From Salinarchaeum laminariae (GTDB taxonomy: Archaea > Halobacteriota > Halobacteria > Halobacteriales > Salinarchaeaceae), in contig NZ_CP096270.1 in NCBI RefSeq assembly GCF_023204835.1, forward strand, positions 248,001 through 312,000: DNA of 64,000 nucleotides, in the 5' to 3' direction. Under the pieces are notes generated by a model. It saw nothing but the letters and a program-made list of their open reading frames with translations, was not told the DNA's origin and did not search any database. How positions within the stretch are numbered: the stretch's first letter is position 1; the number at the start of each line of letters is the position of its first letter. Shown in pieces: positions 25,906 to 35,400 of this stretch. Made by a program: the position numbers and the translations under genes.

Positions 25906-27540
25906 TCAGAGCGACTCGTCAACGTGATCGGCGGTCTTCAGAGCAAGCGCGGCGATCGTCAGCGTCGGGTTGAGCGCGCCACCGGTCGGGAAGACGCTGC
26001 TTGAGGCGATCCAACAGTTCTCGAGGTCGTGGGTCCGGAGGCTGGCGTCGACCACACTCTCGGCGGGATCGGTCCCCATCCGCGTCGTGCCCATGTGGTG
26101 GTAGGCGGGGCCGGTGGCGTCAGGGCCGACGGTCCAGGTGATCTCCGCACCGAGCGCGTCGAGGATTTCGTGTTGGACCTCGTTCGCGCGCTCGATCGTG
26201 CGCCGGGCGCGATCGCCGATCGACCAGTGGACGTCGGGCACGGGGTTGCCGTGGTCGTCGGTCCGGTCGGGATCGAGGCCCACGTAGCTCTCGGATCGCG
26301 GAAGCTGCTCGACGAGCCCGCCGACGGCGACGTTGGTGCCGTAAGACTCCTGGAGCCGTCCAAGCAGCTCGTCGCCCCAGTCGTCGCCGGTGAGCGCCTG
26401 CTCCACGGGCGAGGGGCCGGCGTAGTTGAGAAACTCGAGCTTGAACGGCCCCACGCCTTCGTCCGCGTCGTCGTAGAACTGGTGGGATTCGCTGGTCATG
26501 AATCCGACGTGGTTCTGTCGCGTCGGCTCGTCGAGCACGCCGCCCGCGCCGGCGAAGAGGTGGTCCATGAAGTAGCGCCCGACCGCACCGCTGGAGTTCG
26601 CGAGCCCGTCGGGGTAGTGCTCGGAGTCCGATAGCAGGAGGAGTCGCGGCGTTTCGACGCCGCCGGCAGCGATAACGAAGGCCGAGGCCTCCTGTCGGTG
26701 CTCCTCGCCGTCGGGCGTCGCGTAGATCGCGGCCTCGATCCGGTCGGGACCGTGGTCGAGGCGCTGGACCGGGGCGCGGTCGACGACGGTCGCGCCGCGC
26801 TCGGCCGCGCGATCGGCGTGGACGGTCGCGTCGTACTTCGCGCCGGAGGGACAGACGGGCTGGCACGTGCCGTAGCCGACGCACTGGCTTCGGCCGTCGT
26901 AGCTCTCGGAGTTCCGCGCGTTCGGCACGGAGTGCATCGCGATCTCGGCCTCTTCACAGGCCTCGGCGAACAGGCTATCGCTGTAGGAGGGCGGGAAGGC
27001 CGGCATCGGGTAGGGCTCCTCCCGGGGCGGCGCGAAGGGGTTGTCGTCCGCCCCCGCGACGCCCAGTTCCGTCTCCGCCTCGGCGTAGTACGGGCGGAGG
27101 TCCGCGTAGTCCATCGGCCAGTCCGGGCCGACGCCGCGTGCGCTCCCGGAGTTGAAATCGTCCTCGTGGAGGCGCATCACCATCCCCTGCCAGTGGAGCG
27201 TCGAGCCGCCGACTCCCTTCGAACGGGCCTGGTTCAGCGGGTAGAACTGCTCGCCCGTGGATGCGTAGGCGTCGCGCTCGCCGCCACCGTCCCAGACGTC
27301 CGGTCGATCGTAGGCGGGACGAATCGCCCGCTCCATCCGTTCGATCCGCTCGGAATCGTCGAATTGCGGGCCAGCGTCGAGCACGACGACCTCGTGGCCG
27401 CGGGCGGCGAGCCGGTCGGCGACGAGCGAGCCCGCGGGACCGGCGCCGACTACGCAGACGTCCGCACCAGAGACCGGCGAGCGGTCGACGTCGTCCGCCG
27501 CCGATCCGCTCCCGCCCGCAGTGGTGCTCGTCTCACTCAT
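25906..27540 (-). CDS. GMC-family FAD-dependent oxidoreductase (gluconate dehydrogenase large-subunit type)
   Basis: A 544-residue flavoprotein. The dinucleotide fold is at residues 27-56 (VCVVGAGPAGSLVADRLAAR). GVGGSTLHWQGM is the GMC flavin-contact motif. A Cys-containing segment (CVGYGTCQPVCPSGAKYD) fits the gluconate 2-dehydrogenase group. The C-terminal active-site region has HHMGTTRMG and TGGALNPTLTIAALALKTAD. It oxidises a sugar, polyol or alcohol; the substrate is unknown. The start overlaps the stop of the upstream small-subunit gene (ATGA), and the two form one enzyme. Confidence 0.92.
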   Translation of the reverse strand: MSETSTTAGGSGSAADDVDRSPVSGADVCVVGAGPAGSLVADRLAARGHEVVVLDAGPQFDDSERIERMERAIRPAYDRPDVWDGGGERDAYASTGEQFYPLNQARSKGVGGSTLHWQGMVMRLHEDDFNSGSARGVGPDWPMDYADLRPYYAEAETELGVAGADDNPFAPPREEPYPMPAFPPSYSDSLFAEACEEAEIAMHSVPNARNSESYDGRSQCVGYGTCQPVCPSGAKYDATVHADRAAERGATVVDRAPVQRLDHGPDRIEAAIYATPDGEEHRQEASAFVIAAGGVETPRLLLLSDSEHYPDGLANSSGAVGRYFMDHLFAGAGGVLDEPTRQNHVGFMTSESHQFYDDADEGVGPFKLEFLNYAGPSPVEQALTGDDWGDELLGRLQESYGTNVAVGGLVEQLPRSESYVGLDPDRTDDHGNPVPDVHWSIGDRARRTIERANEVQHEILDALGAEITWTVGPDATGPAYHHMGTTRMGTDPAESVVDASLRTHDLENCWIASSSVFPTGGALNPTLTIAALALKTADHVDESL

Positions 27541-28079
27541 CCGTTCGGGCCTCGCTGGTAGCTCTCGAGCCCGCCGGGGTGGCCCTGCGGATTCTCGATG
27601 CCGACGAGTTCGCCACCTGTCGGCGACGCGTAGAGTGCGAGCAAGAGGTCGTTCACGACGTAGTAGCGAATCCGCTCGGCGGCACTGCCGTCGGGCGCCT
27701 CGTCGACGCCGTCCGCGCCGGTCTCGCGAAGGAGCGCGTCGCGATCCGCGGGCGGAAGCTCGGCGACGGGATCGTCGTACCACGCCCGCCCGAGCTCGTC
27801 GAGATTTGCCACCGCGCGTCGGAGTCCGTCGCCGTGGCCCTCGCGGTCGAGTCGCCCGGCGAGGAACCCTTCGACGAACTCGCCGATTCCCTCGACCTCG
27901 CTGGGATAGACCACTTCGGCGACGGCGACCATCGCGTCCCGGACTGCACCGTCGCTGGCGAGATCGGCCTCCTCTGGGTCCTCCGAGTCCCGCTGCCACT
28001 GTCTGGCACCGAGTGCGACCGCACCGCCGGATCCCAGCGCCGCCAGCGCCGCTGCGGCGTCCCGCCTGGTCAGCTGCAC
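27537..28079 (-). CDS. Gluconate 2-dehydrogenase subunit 3-like protein
   Basis: A 180-residue protein with a twin-arginine signal (QLTRRDAAAALAALGSGGAV) and a helical mature region (VAEVVYPSEVEGIGEFVEGF) as in the small subunit of membrane-bound GMC dehydrogenases. By family logic it carries the large FAD subunit through the Tat pathway to the outer face of the membrane. The start is GTG (28077-28079), supported by the Tat motif starting immediately after it. The gene diverges from the ABC permease through a shared 55-base promoter with a DtxR-like site. Confidence 0.87.
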   Translation of the reverse strand: MQLTRRDAAAALAALGSGGAVALGARQWQRDSEDPEEADLASDGAVRDAMVAVAEVVYPSEVEGIGEFVEGFLAGRLDREGHGDGLRRAVANLDELGRAWYDDPVAELPPADRDALLRETGADGVDEAPDGSAAERIRYYVVNDLLLALYASPTGGELVGIENPQGHPGGLESYQRGPNG

Positions 28080-28087
28080 GCGGGAGA

Positions 28088-28101
28088 TTAGGCAAACCTA
28101 A
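28088..28101. promoter_or_regulatory. DtxR/SirR-like palindromic operator (site 2) in a divergent promoter
   Basis: TTAGG-CAAA-CCTAA, the reverse-complement reading of the same core seen at 25840-25853. It lies between the GMC operon start (28079) and the TATA-like element CCTTATAC (28103-28110). For the GMC operon it covers the expected transcription start; for the permease it is just upstream of TATA. A metal-bound regulator here could control both directions. Confidence 0.68.
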
Positions 28102-28102
28102 A

Positions 28103-28110
28103 CCTTATAC
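28103..28110. promoter_or_regulatory. TATA element shared by divergent promoters
   Basis: CCTTATAC reads as a TATA box 25-32 bases before the permease ATG at 28135. On the minus strand GTATAAGG lies about 24-31 bases before the GTG of the GMC small subunit. Confidence 0.55.
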
Positions 28111-28134
28111 CCGTTGAAACTGCTTCGTGGACGT

Positions 28135-29733
28135 ATGTCGGTGCGCGAGCGGCTGGGCAGATCTGCGGAGGAGCGACCGCCACTGCCGTTGCTCGCGCTC
28201 AGTGGCGTGATCGCGGCCGTCGTGGTGTTTCCGCTGGGCTGGCTGCTGGTGATGGCCGCGGGGATCGATCCGGACACTGCCTGGGAGTTGACGACCAGCG
28301 AGGGCGCCCGCGAGGTGCTGGTCAACAGTATCTACCTGATGGTCGGCGTCACGGTCGGATCTATCCTGCTGGGCGTCCCGCTCGCGTATCTCACCGTTCG
28401 GACGAACCTTCCATTCCGCCGGTTCTGGACGATCGTCGTCGCACTCCCGCTCGTGATTCCGAGCTACGTCGGCGCGTTCACGGCCGTCTCGGCGTTCGGG
28501 CCACGTGGCGAGTTCCAGAACGCGCTCGCGCCACTCGGCGTCGAGGAGATACCGGAGATCTACGGCCTCCCGGGCGCCATCCTCGTCATCACGCTCTACA
28601 CCTACCCCTACGTCTACCTCACGACCCGTGCAGCGCTGTTGACCGTCGACGCGAGACTCATCGACGCGGCGCGGACGCTCAACCACGGCCGGCTCTCGGC
28701 GTTCTGGCGGGTGACGCTGCCACAGATCCGGCCGGCGATCGGCGCAGGAGCGCTGCTGGCTGCACTGTACGCGATCTCGGATTTCGGAACGCCGTCGATC
28801 ATGCGGCTGCCGGTGTTCACCCGCGAGATCTACCGGGAGTTCAACATCTCGGGGCTGACCGAGGCGGCGGTGTTGTCGCTCCAGCTCCTCGCGCTCGTCG
28901 TGGTGGTGCTCGTCCTCGAACGCTGGATTTCGAAGGGAGGCACCGAGAGCGAGGGCGAGACGGGCCGCGGCCGGCCGGTCAGACTCGGGCGCTGGCGATG
29001 GCCGGCGATGGCGTTCCCGGCCGCCGTGGCGAGTCTCGCACTCGTCGTCCCGCTCTGGATCCTCTTCCAGTGGCTCACGAGCCCCGGGACGACCCGACGC
29101 CAGGATCTGGCCTTCGAGTGGGCGATGGCGTCGAACTCCGTCCAGATATCCTTCGCCGCCGCGGTGATCGCGGCGCTTGCGGCGATCCCGATCGGCTATC
29201 TCTCCGCCCACCACGACTCCCGGCTCGGCGACCTCTTCGAACGAGGGACGTACCTCGGGTTCGCCGTGCCCGGCGTCGTGCTCGGGCTTGCCCTCGTCTA
29301 CTTCGGCACCCGGCTGGTGCCCTGGGCCTACCAGGCGCTGCCGCTGTTGATCTTCGGCTACGTGGTCCGGTTCCTGCCCGAGGCCGTCGGCAACGTTCGC
29401 TCGACGTCGCTCCAGGTCGACTCGCGGCTCGTGGAGGCGGCCAGGACGCTCGGCGACTCGCCGCTCCGGGCCTTCCGGCGGGTGACGCTCCCGCAGATCC
29501 TGCCAGGGATCGTCGCGGGCGGCGCGCTCGTCTTCCTCACGACGATGAAGGAGCTGCCGATCACGCTGATGATCAAGCCGACGGAGTTCGAGACGATCGC
29601 GACGCAGATCTGGCGCGCCCAGGACGCGGCCTACTACCAGTACGCCGCTATGCCGGCGTTCATTCTCATGGTGATCTCCGGGCTCTCGATGGTCGTCCTG
29701 CTCCTCTCGGGGAGCGGCGACCGGGATCTGTGA
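28135..29733 (+). CDS. Iron(III)-type ABC transporter permease (FbpB-like, two fused permease domains)
   Basis: A 532-residue protein with about 12 membrane spans in two homologous halves. Each half carries the EAA loop that contacts the ATPase: DAARTLNHGRLSAFWRVTLP (about residue 180) and EAARTLGDSPLRAFRRVTLP (about residue 434). This fused arrangement is typical of FbpB/SfuB ferric-iron importers. The DtxR-like site at its promoter supports an iron link. Unusually, no substrate-binding lipoprotein or ATPase gene follows; the next genes are ribosomal. The ATG at 28135 is preferred over TTG at 28114, which would lie within the TATA-to-start spacing. Confidence 0.9.
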   Translation: MSVRERLGRSAEERPPLPLLALSGVIAAVVVFPLGWLLVMAAGIDPDTAWELTTSEGAREVLVNSIYLMVGVTVGSILLGVPLAYLTVRTNLPFRRFWTIVVALPLVIPSYVGAFTAVSAFGPRGEFQNALAPLGVEEIPEIYGLPGAILVITLYTYPYVYLTTRAALLTVDARLIDAARTLNHGRLSAFWRVTLPQIRPAIGAGALLAALYAISDFGTPSIMRLPVFTREIYREFNISGLTEAAVLSLQLLALVVVVLVLERWISKGGTESEGETGRGRPVRLGRWRWPAMAFPAAVASLALVVPLWILFQWLTSPGTTRRQDLAFEWAMASNSVQISFAAAVIAALAAIPIGYLSAHHDSRLGDLFERGTYLGFAVPGVVLGLALVYFGTRLVPWAYQALPLLIFGYVVRFLPEAVGNVRSTSLQVDSRLVEAARTLGDSPLRAFRRVTLPQILPGIVAGGALVFLTTMKELPITLMIKPTEFETIATQIWRAQDAAYYQYAAMPAFILMVISGLSMVVLLLSGSGDRDL

Positions 29734-29906
29734 ACGGGCGGCGGGTGACGAGCGACTGGGCAGCGGATGGACGAGCGACCGGGCGTCTGGGTGGCTCAGC
29801 GAAACGGAAACGAACACTACCCAACACAGAGCGGAGACGAACCGCGCCCCAACGGACCGGGGGCGAACCGTAGGGGGTTTAAGCCACGCCACGCAACCAA
29901 TTCCCC

Positions 29907-29914
29907 AAGGTGAT
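29907..29914 (+). promoter_or_regulatory. Shine-Dalgarno sequence of rpl44e
   Basis: AAGGTGAT pairs with the 16S rRNA 3' end and ends five bases before ATG 29920, supporting that start over ATG 29926. Most other genes in the window look leaderless. Confidence 0.6.
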
Positions 29915-29919
29915 TACGC

Positions 29920-30201
29920 ATGGAGATGCCACGCCGCTTTAACACGTACTGCCCGCACTGTAAGGCACATCACGAGCACGAGGTCGAGAAGGTCCGATCC
30001 GGTCGTACGACCGGCCTCAAGTGGGACGCGCGCCGACAGCGCGCCGGCCGAAAAGGCATCGGGAACCGCGGTCGGTTCTCGAAGGTCCCCGGTGGCGACA
30101 AGCCCACCAAGAAGACCGACCTCAAATACCGCTGTGGCGACTGCGGCAAGGCGCATCTCCGCGAGGGATGGCGTGCCGGTCGTCTGGAGTTCCAGGAGTA
30201 A
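29920..30201 (+). CDS. rpl44e: 50S ribosomal protein L44e
   Basis: A 93-residue ribosomal protein starting [20 protein letters not shown]. Zinc ligands are CPHC near the N-terminus and CGDCG near the C-terminus ([15 protein letters not shown]). Length agrees with haloarchaeal L44e. It is the first gene of a tight operon with rps27e, aIF2-alpha and nop10, a conserved archaeal order. Confidence 0.97.
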   Translation: MEMPRRFNTYCPHCKAHHEHEVEKVRSGRTTGLKWDARRQRAGRKGIGNRGRFSKVPGGDKPTKKTDLKYRCGDCGKAHLREGWRAGRLEFQE

Positions 30202-30203
30202 CG

Positions 30204-30389
30204 ATGGCGGGAGATTTCCTCCGGGTCGAATGCCCGGACTGTGAGAACGAGCAGGTCGTCTTCGGCAAGGCCGCCAGCGAGGTCGTCTGCGCCGTCTGTG
30301 GCACCACGCTCGCGACGCCGACCGGCGGCCTGTCGACGCTCGACGCCGAGATCCTCGAGGTCGTCGAGTCCCGGGAGTCCCACACATGA
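30204..30389 (+). CDS. rps27e: 30S ribosomal protein S27e
   Basis: A 61-residue zinc ribosomal protein beginning [20 protein letters not shown]. The four zinc ligands are in CPDC and CAVC. It starts two bases after the rpl44e stop codon, and its end overlaps the next start codon by four bases (ATGA). Confidence 0.97.
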   Translation: MAGDFLRVECPDCENEQVVFGKAASEVVCAVCGTTLATPTGGLSTLDAEILEVVESRESHT

Positions 30390-31183
30390 AGTACAGCGGC
30401 TGGCCCGAGCCCGGCGAGCTGGTCGTCGGCGAAATCGACGAGATCGAGGACTTCGGCGTGTTCGTCGACCTCAAGGAGTACGAGGACAAGCGCGGGCTGG
30501 TCCACATCAGTGAGGTCGCCTCCGGCTGGATCAAGAACGTCCGCGACCACGTCCAGGAGGGCCAGACCGTCGTCGCGAAGGTCCTCGACGTCGACGAGTC
30601 CAGCCAGCAGATCGACCTTTCGATCAAGGACGTCAACGACCACCAGCGCTCGGACACCATCCAGGAGTGGAAGAACGAGCAAAAGGCCGACAACTGGATG
30701 GAGATCGCCTTCCCCGAGGGCGACGACGAGGACCTCACCGAGGTTGCGAACGCGCTCCTGGCCGAGTACGGCACGCTGTACGAGGCCTTCGAGGAGTCCG
30801 CGATCCGCGGGCACGAGGCCCTGGAGAGCGTCGATCTCGACGACGACGAAATCGACGCAATCGTCGAGGCCGCACGCGATAACGTCTCCGTTCCCTACGT
30901 CACCGTCACCGGCTACGTCGACCTCGAGTCACCCGGCACCGACGGCGTCGACGACGTGAAGGAGGCGCTGCAGGCCGCAGAGGGCAACGGCGAAGTCCCC
31001 GACGAGGTCGACCTCGAAGTCACCTACGTCGGCTCGCCCGAGTACCGACTGCGCGTGCAGGCGCCCAACTACAAGACCGCGGAGCGCGAGCTCGAAGAGA
31101 GTGGCGCGCGGGCGGTCGACGCCATCGAAGGCATCGGTGGCGCGGGCGAGTTCCACCGAGATCGTCGGACGGAAGACGAGTAG
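30386..31183 (+). CDS. eif2a: Translation initiation factor aIF2, alpha subunit
   Basis: A 265-residue protein. An N-terminal S1 RNA-binding domain (residues 9-82) starts [20 protein letters not shown] and includes [21 protein letters not shown] helical middle domain and a C-terminal alpha-beta domain ([20 protein letters not shown]) follow. It is part of the heterotrimer that brings initiator tRNA to the small subunit. Start overlaps the rps27e stop. Confidence 0.97.
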   Translation: MKYSGWPEPGELVVGEIDEIEDFGVFVDLKEYEDKRGLVHISEVASGWIKNVRDHVQEGQTVVAKVLDVDESSQQIDLSIKDVNDHQRSDTIQEWKNEQKADNWMEIAFPEGDDEDLTEVANALLAEYGTLYEAFEESAIRGHEALESVDLDDDEIDAIVEAARDNVSVPYVTVTGYVDLESPGTDGVDDVKEALQAAEGNGEVPDEVDLEVTYVGSPEYRLRVQAPNYKTAERELEESGARAVDAIEGIGGAGEFHRDRRTEDE

Positions 31184-31221
31184 CGCGACAGCGTCCGAAG
31201 GCGGCCAGCGTCTCCATTTCG

Positions 31222-31398
31222 ATGAAATCCGACATTCACGTCTGCTCGGCCTGGAAATCCACCCACGAGCGCCCGGTCTACACACTTGGCGACGTCTGTC
31301 CCGAGTGTGGCGCCGAGGCCGTCAACAGCGCGCCAGCGCCGTTCTCCCCGGAGGATCGCTACGGCGAGTACCGGCGAAAGGCGCGGCGATCGGAGTAG
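31222..31398 (+). CDS. nop10: H/ACA RNP protein Nop10
   Basis: A 58-residue protein, starting MKSDIHVCSAWKSTHERPVY. Two cysteine pairs or partial pairs (HVCSAW and CPECGAEAV) make the zinc ribbon, and the tail SPEDRYGEYRRKARR is the linker and helix that contact Cbf5. It acts in H/ACA-guided pseudouridylation of rRNA. It is the fourth gene of the L44e operon, with 38 bases after aIF2-alpha. Confidence 0.9.
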   Translation: MKSDIHVCSAWKSTHERPVYTLGDVCPECGAEAVNSAPAPFSPEDRYGEYRRKARRSE

Positions 31399-31509
31399 TC
31401 GGACTGTTTCTATCGGTAGCTTCGGAGAGAACGGTTCGTGAGGATCCCTAGACGAGGGACTACCGGAGCAAAGTGCCAGCAAAAATCGGATTCCAGCGCT
31501 CAAGAGTCA

Positions 31510-32439
31510 CTACACGTAGTCCAGGTCGTTCGTCACGGCGTCGAACGCCGTCACGAGGATGGCGCCGACGATCGCGACGACGACCGCCGCGACGACCTCC
31601 ACGGCGGAGCCACTCATCGCGTTCCCGGCCATGCGGCCAGGTGGGTAGAGCCCGCCGGCCATCAGCCCGACGAGGACGGCGATCGTCGTCGCGCGGTCGC
31701 GCTCGAGTGCGCGATCGACCAGCCGACCGATCGTGAGGAGGCCGATGACCGCCCCCGAACAGAAGGCGACGACGACCACAGCCGGATCGACGATCGTCTC
31801 GGGAGCATCTCCGGTCGCGATGCCGACGATCGCCGAGAGGAACTCGTCGAGCTTGCCGAGAAGGTACTCGTACTGGCCGAGAATCAGGAGGAGCAGGGCT
31901 CCAGAGAGCCCGGGCAACACCATGGCAGAGATCGCGATCGCGCCTGCGACGAAGACGAACAGCGGCGATGGCTCCGCGAGGCTGACCGTGACCGTCGCGA
32001 CGGCGACCACGAGTGCAGCCGCGGCGGTGGCGAGGGCGGCCCGCACCCGCGTCCAGGGGACGTCACGGCCGATCAACACGACCGACGCGGCGATCAGCCC
32101 GACGAAGAACGAGCCTGTGAGCGCACGATGGTCCTCCAGCGCGATCGGAATCAGCTGGGAGAGCACGACCACTGCCGAGATCATCCCCGTGCCGAGGACG
32201 AGCAGGAAGGTGAGATCCATCTCCCGCCAGGCCTCGACGAACGCTGCACGCGACTCGGGGTCGTGCGGCCGCAGCAGGTGCAAGAGCGGTGCCGGATGGA
32301 GTGTGGCGATCGCGGCGATGAGCCGGTCGTAGATGCCGGCGATGAGCGCGACGGTCCCGCCGGAGACGCCAGGGACCATGTCGGCGGTCCCCATGGCAGC
32401 CCCTTTCAGCGCAGTCGTGAGGGCGTCGCGTGGCTCCAC
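31510..32439 (-). CDS. DUF368 family membrane protein (polyprenyl-phosphate transporter type)
   Basis: A 309-residue protein with about nine spans. The N-terminal motif ALKGAAMGTADMVPGVSGGT and the internal MVLPGLSGALLLLILGQYEY are the paired signature of DUF368. Bacterial members move undecaprenyl phosphate back across the membrane. Here, next to aglB on the same strand with a 4-base gap, recycling of dolichyl phosphate after N-glycosylation is a fair inference. The start is taken as GTG 32437-32439, directly after the aglB stop; longer versions would lie inside aglB. Confidence 0.88.
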   Translation of the reverse strand: MEPRDALTTALKGAAMGTADMVPGVSGGTVALIAGIYDRLIAAIATLHPAPLLHLLRPHDPESRAAFVEAWREMDLTFLLVLGTGMISAVVVLSQLIPIALEDHRALTGSFFVGLIAASVVLIGRDVPWTRVRAALATAAAALVVAVATVTVSLAEPSPLFVFVAGAIAISAMVLPGLSGALLLLILGQYEYLLGKLDEFLSAIVGIATGDAPETIVDPAVVVVAFCSGAVIGLLTIGRLVDRALERDRATTIAVLVGLMAGGLYPPGRMAGNAMSGSAVEVVAAVVVAIVGAILVTAFDAVTNDLDYV

Positions 32440-32443
32440 GGTG

Positions 32444-35400
32444 TTACCCCGCGAACGGTAGGTCGGTAGGTAGATCGGTGATCGAACGTACCGACGCTTC
32501 GAGACTGTCGCCGAGCGCGTCCTGGCCCACTGTGAGCGCCTCGTTCGGGGCAAGCGCCGCCCAGTCGGTGGCGGTCACGGCCGTCGAGGTGGACATTGAC
32601 GTTGATGCGGCCGTAGAGGCCGAGGCGGTTGGGGAAACCGGGGACCCGGTCACCGGTGCCGCGCTGGAGCCAGATGCTGAGGAAATGCTCGTCGAGGCGC
32701 CACTCGCAGTGTCGGTCGAAGAGCCACTCGCAGTATCCGTCGATGAGCCGCTGACGGCGTCGGTGCTCGTCTCGTTGCCGGTGCTCTGGTTCCCACCGTT
32801 GGTGCCATCAGTTCCGTTCGTCTCGACCTCTTCGAGATCGACGTCGATCGTCTCGCCGTCGTAGACCGCCTGCTCGGTGACCGAGACGTTCTCGGCCTCC
32901 GCCGTGACGTTAACGAAGGTACCGGAGCTGACAGTGTAGCTGCCGTTGGCGATCACGGAGCTGTTGGTGTAACCGTCGTCGGGGCCGAGGCCGTTCGTCG
33001 TCGCGTAGGGCACCGTGATCTCGAACTGCCCGCTCTCACCGACGACCGTGGCCTGGGCGTACGTGAACGTGCGGCCGGTGTTTGTTTCCAGTTGGACGGA
33101 GGCCTGCACCGTATGGTTGGGTTCGGCTTCTCCGGTGAGCGTCGCGCCCTCGACCCGCTCGAAGGTCTTGACAGCAGACTCCGAACGAACGTCGTACGGG
33201 ACGAAGCTCCCGCCCGGGCTGTTGATCGAGTTGTAGACGCCGGGGTAGTACTGCTGGAGCGTCCCGATGTCGATCCCCGTCAGACCGGTGCTCCGGAGGC
33301 CGTTCTCCGTCTGCTGGGCGACGGAGAGGACGGTCGACTGCGTCGGACTTTCATAGACCAGCCGGTAGTGCTCCAGCGCGTCGGCGTCAGCCTGACCGAC
33401 GGTGCTGCCGTCGTTGAAGTACATCCGGCTGAGCATCGTGCTGTCGTACTGTTCGTTCAGCGCCTGTAGCGAGACGCTGTCGTTGCCCGCCGGGAACTCC
33501 TGGAGACTCGTGTACGCCGACGCACCTGGGCCGGTCCACTCCGTAATCGCGCTAAACTTCCCGCCGACCATCTGATCGTCGATCATGACGTAGCGAGTCT
33601 CTTCGCCCGCCTCCTGCTCGGTGCGAGCGTCGATGGCGGCCTGGAGCTCTGACTCGTTGGCGCCGTAGAGCTGGCCCCCGCTGATTTCGTCCGAGGGGAG
33701 CGCCTCCAGATACATGTTGGCGCGCGTCTCATTGGTTTCCTGGAAGTAGGAGCTCGCGGTACGCGGCCCTTCCTGGAACGGATTCGCGATCGGTATTCGC
33801 TCTCCCTCGACGGTGATCCAGTGGCCGTAGTCCCACCACGACATCACGCCGTAGGCCCCTTCGGGATACTCGTAGTCGTTGATCTCGTCGTAGGGGCCGT
33901 AGTAGCTCATCTCGTTGTCTGCACCGCCGAAGGTCCCCGGTTCCGGGGTGTTTTCCTCCATCCAGTCGAGGTTGTCCTGCCAGAAGGCGACGCTACCTGG
34001 ACCGTTGTTTTCGGACTGCTCCGCGGCCGTCGTGGCTGCGATCGGCGAGGCGATTGGCACGAAGAGGATCGTGAGGACCGCGAGCACGGTCAGTACGTGA
34101 TAGGCCTCGACGTTCTCGATCGTTTGCAAGGACGGGAGCGAAGCCAGCTCGAGCGCCTGGACGACGAGCCAGCCGTTGAGCACGGCGACGGCGAGAACGA
34201 GATAGTAGTGGAACCGGGTCTGGGACATCGCCATCGAGAACACGAAGGCAGACCAGACCACGATCAGGAGATAGTCCGACCGGGGCCTGTCGGCGAGCGT
34301 AGCACGCACGGTCATCACGGCGGCAGCTGCGAGTGCTGTAAAGAACGTGAACCCGTAACCGTCGTAGAACTTCTCACCGAAGTTGTCCCAGCCCGTCGGC
34401 TGAGCCTCGGAGACGGTCCCGAGCGTGTCGGATTGACCCATCGGCACGACGCGGGAAATGCCGCCCTCGAGAGAAGCCCAGGCCTCCGGAAGGAGGAACC
34501 ACATGACTGCAAGACCGAGGACGACCAGCGAACCGACGGCGGCCGGATAGAGGTTGGGATCGTACCCTTCGTCGTCCCAGAACCGCGAGAGTGCAGCCAT
34601 CACGACACAGCCGACAGCGACCCCGAGAAGAATGACCACCTGCAGTAAGGACATCTGTGCACTCGAAAACTCAAGCGAGAGCGTCCACGGGAGGATCGTC
34701 AGTGCCGCTACGGTCATCGAAATCGCGCCCGCGAACGCGAGATGCTCCGGGCTCTCGCCGCGGACGACCAGGAGACTCATCGCAACTAGGAAGAAGACCC
34801 CGAATATGCCACCAAGAACTATCCCAGGAGCCCACACGTGTAGGTAGAGACCCATCACGACGCCTGCAGCTGCACTCGCCTGGAGCGTCGGTCGAAGGCC
34901 GTCCCAGTCACGATCAAGGAGCTGCTCGTACACGGGACGCTCGCGACGTACCGTGTCCAGGGCGTAGAGCATGGCCAGGATCGCAGCGGCCATCATGAAC
35001 GCCTCGGCGACGTGGTGATCGTAGAATCCGGCGGTGCTGCGTCGGACCCACGAATTCTGTGGAACGAGTGCGAGCACTGCGGCCGCGGTGATACCACCGA
35101 TTCGGTGACCACTCAGCCGATTGCCGATGCAGTAGACCAAGAATACGCAGAGGGCACCGATGACGGCCGGCGCCAGAACGGCGACGATAGCGACCTGACG
35201 CGCGGAGGGATCGCCGAGACCGACGACGAGCGCAACTGTCGCAACCGTCTGGTCCATGAGGCTACCGAAATTGCCGACGTTACCGCCGAATGGGAAGTGG
35301 GTCCACGCGTCGCCGTAGAGTCGACGTGGCCAGTTCTCGACGCTGTACATCGTCGCACGGTAGTGATAGTACGGGTCGTTACCACCGAAATAGACCGTAT

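Noticed and set aside
28105-29892. 595-residue open frame on the minus strand opposite the iron permease
   Set aside because: It is antisense to a well-supported 12-span permease. Its product is Arg/Glu/Asp/His-rich without domains, the usual shadow in high-GC genomes.
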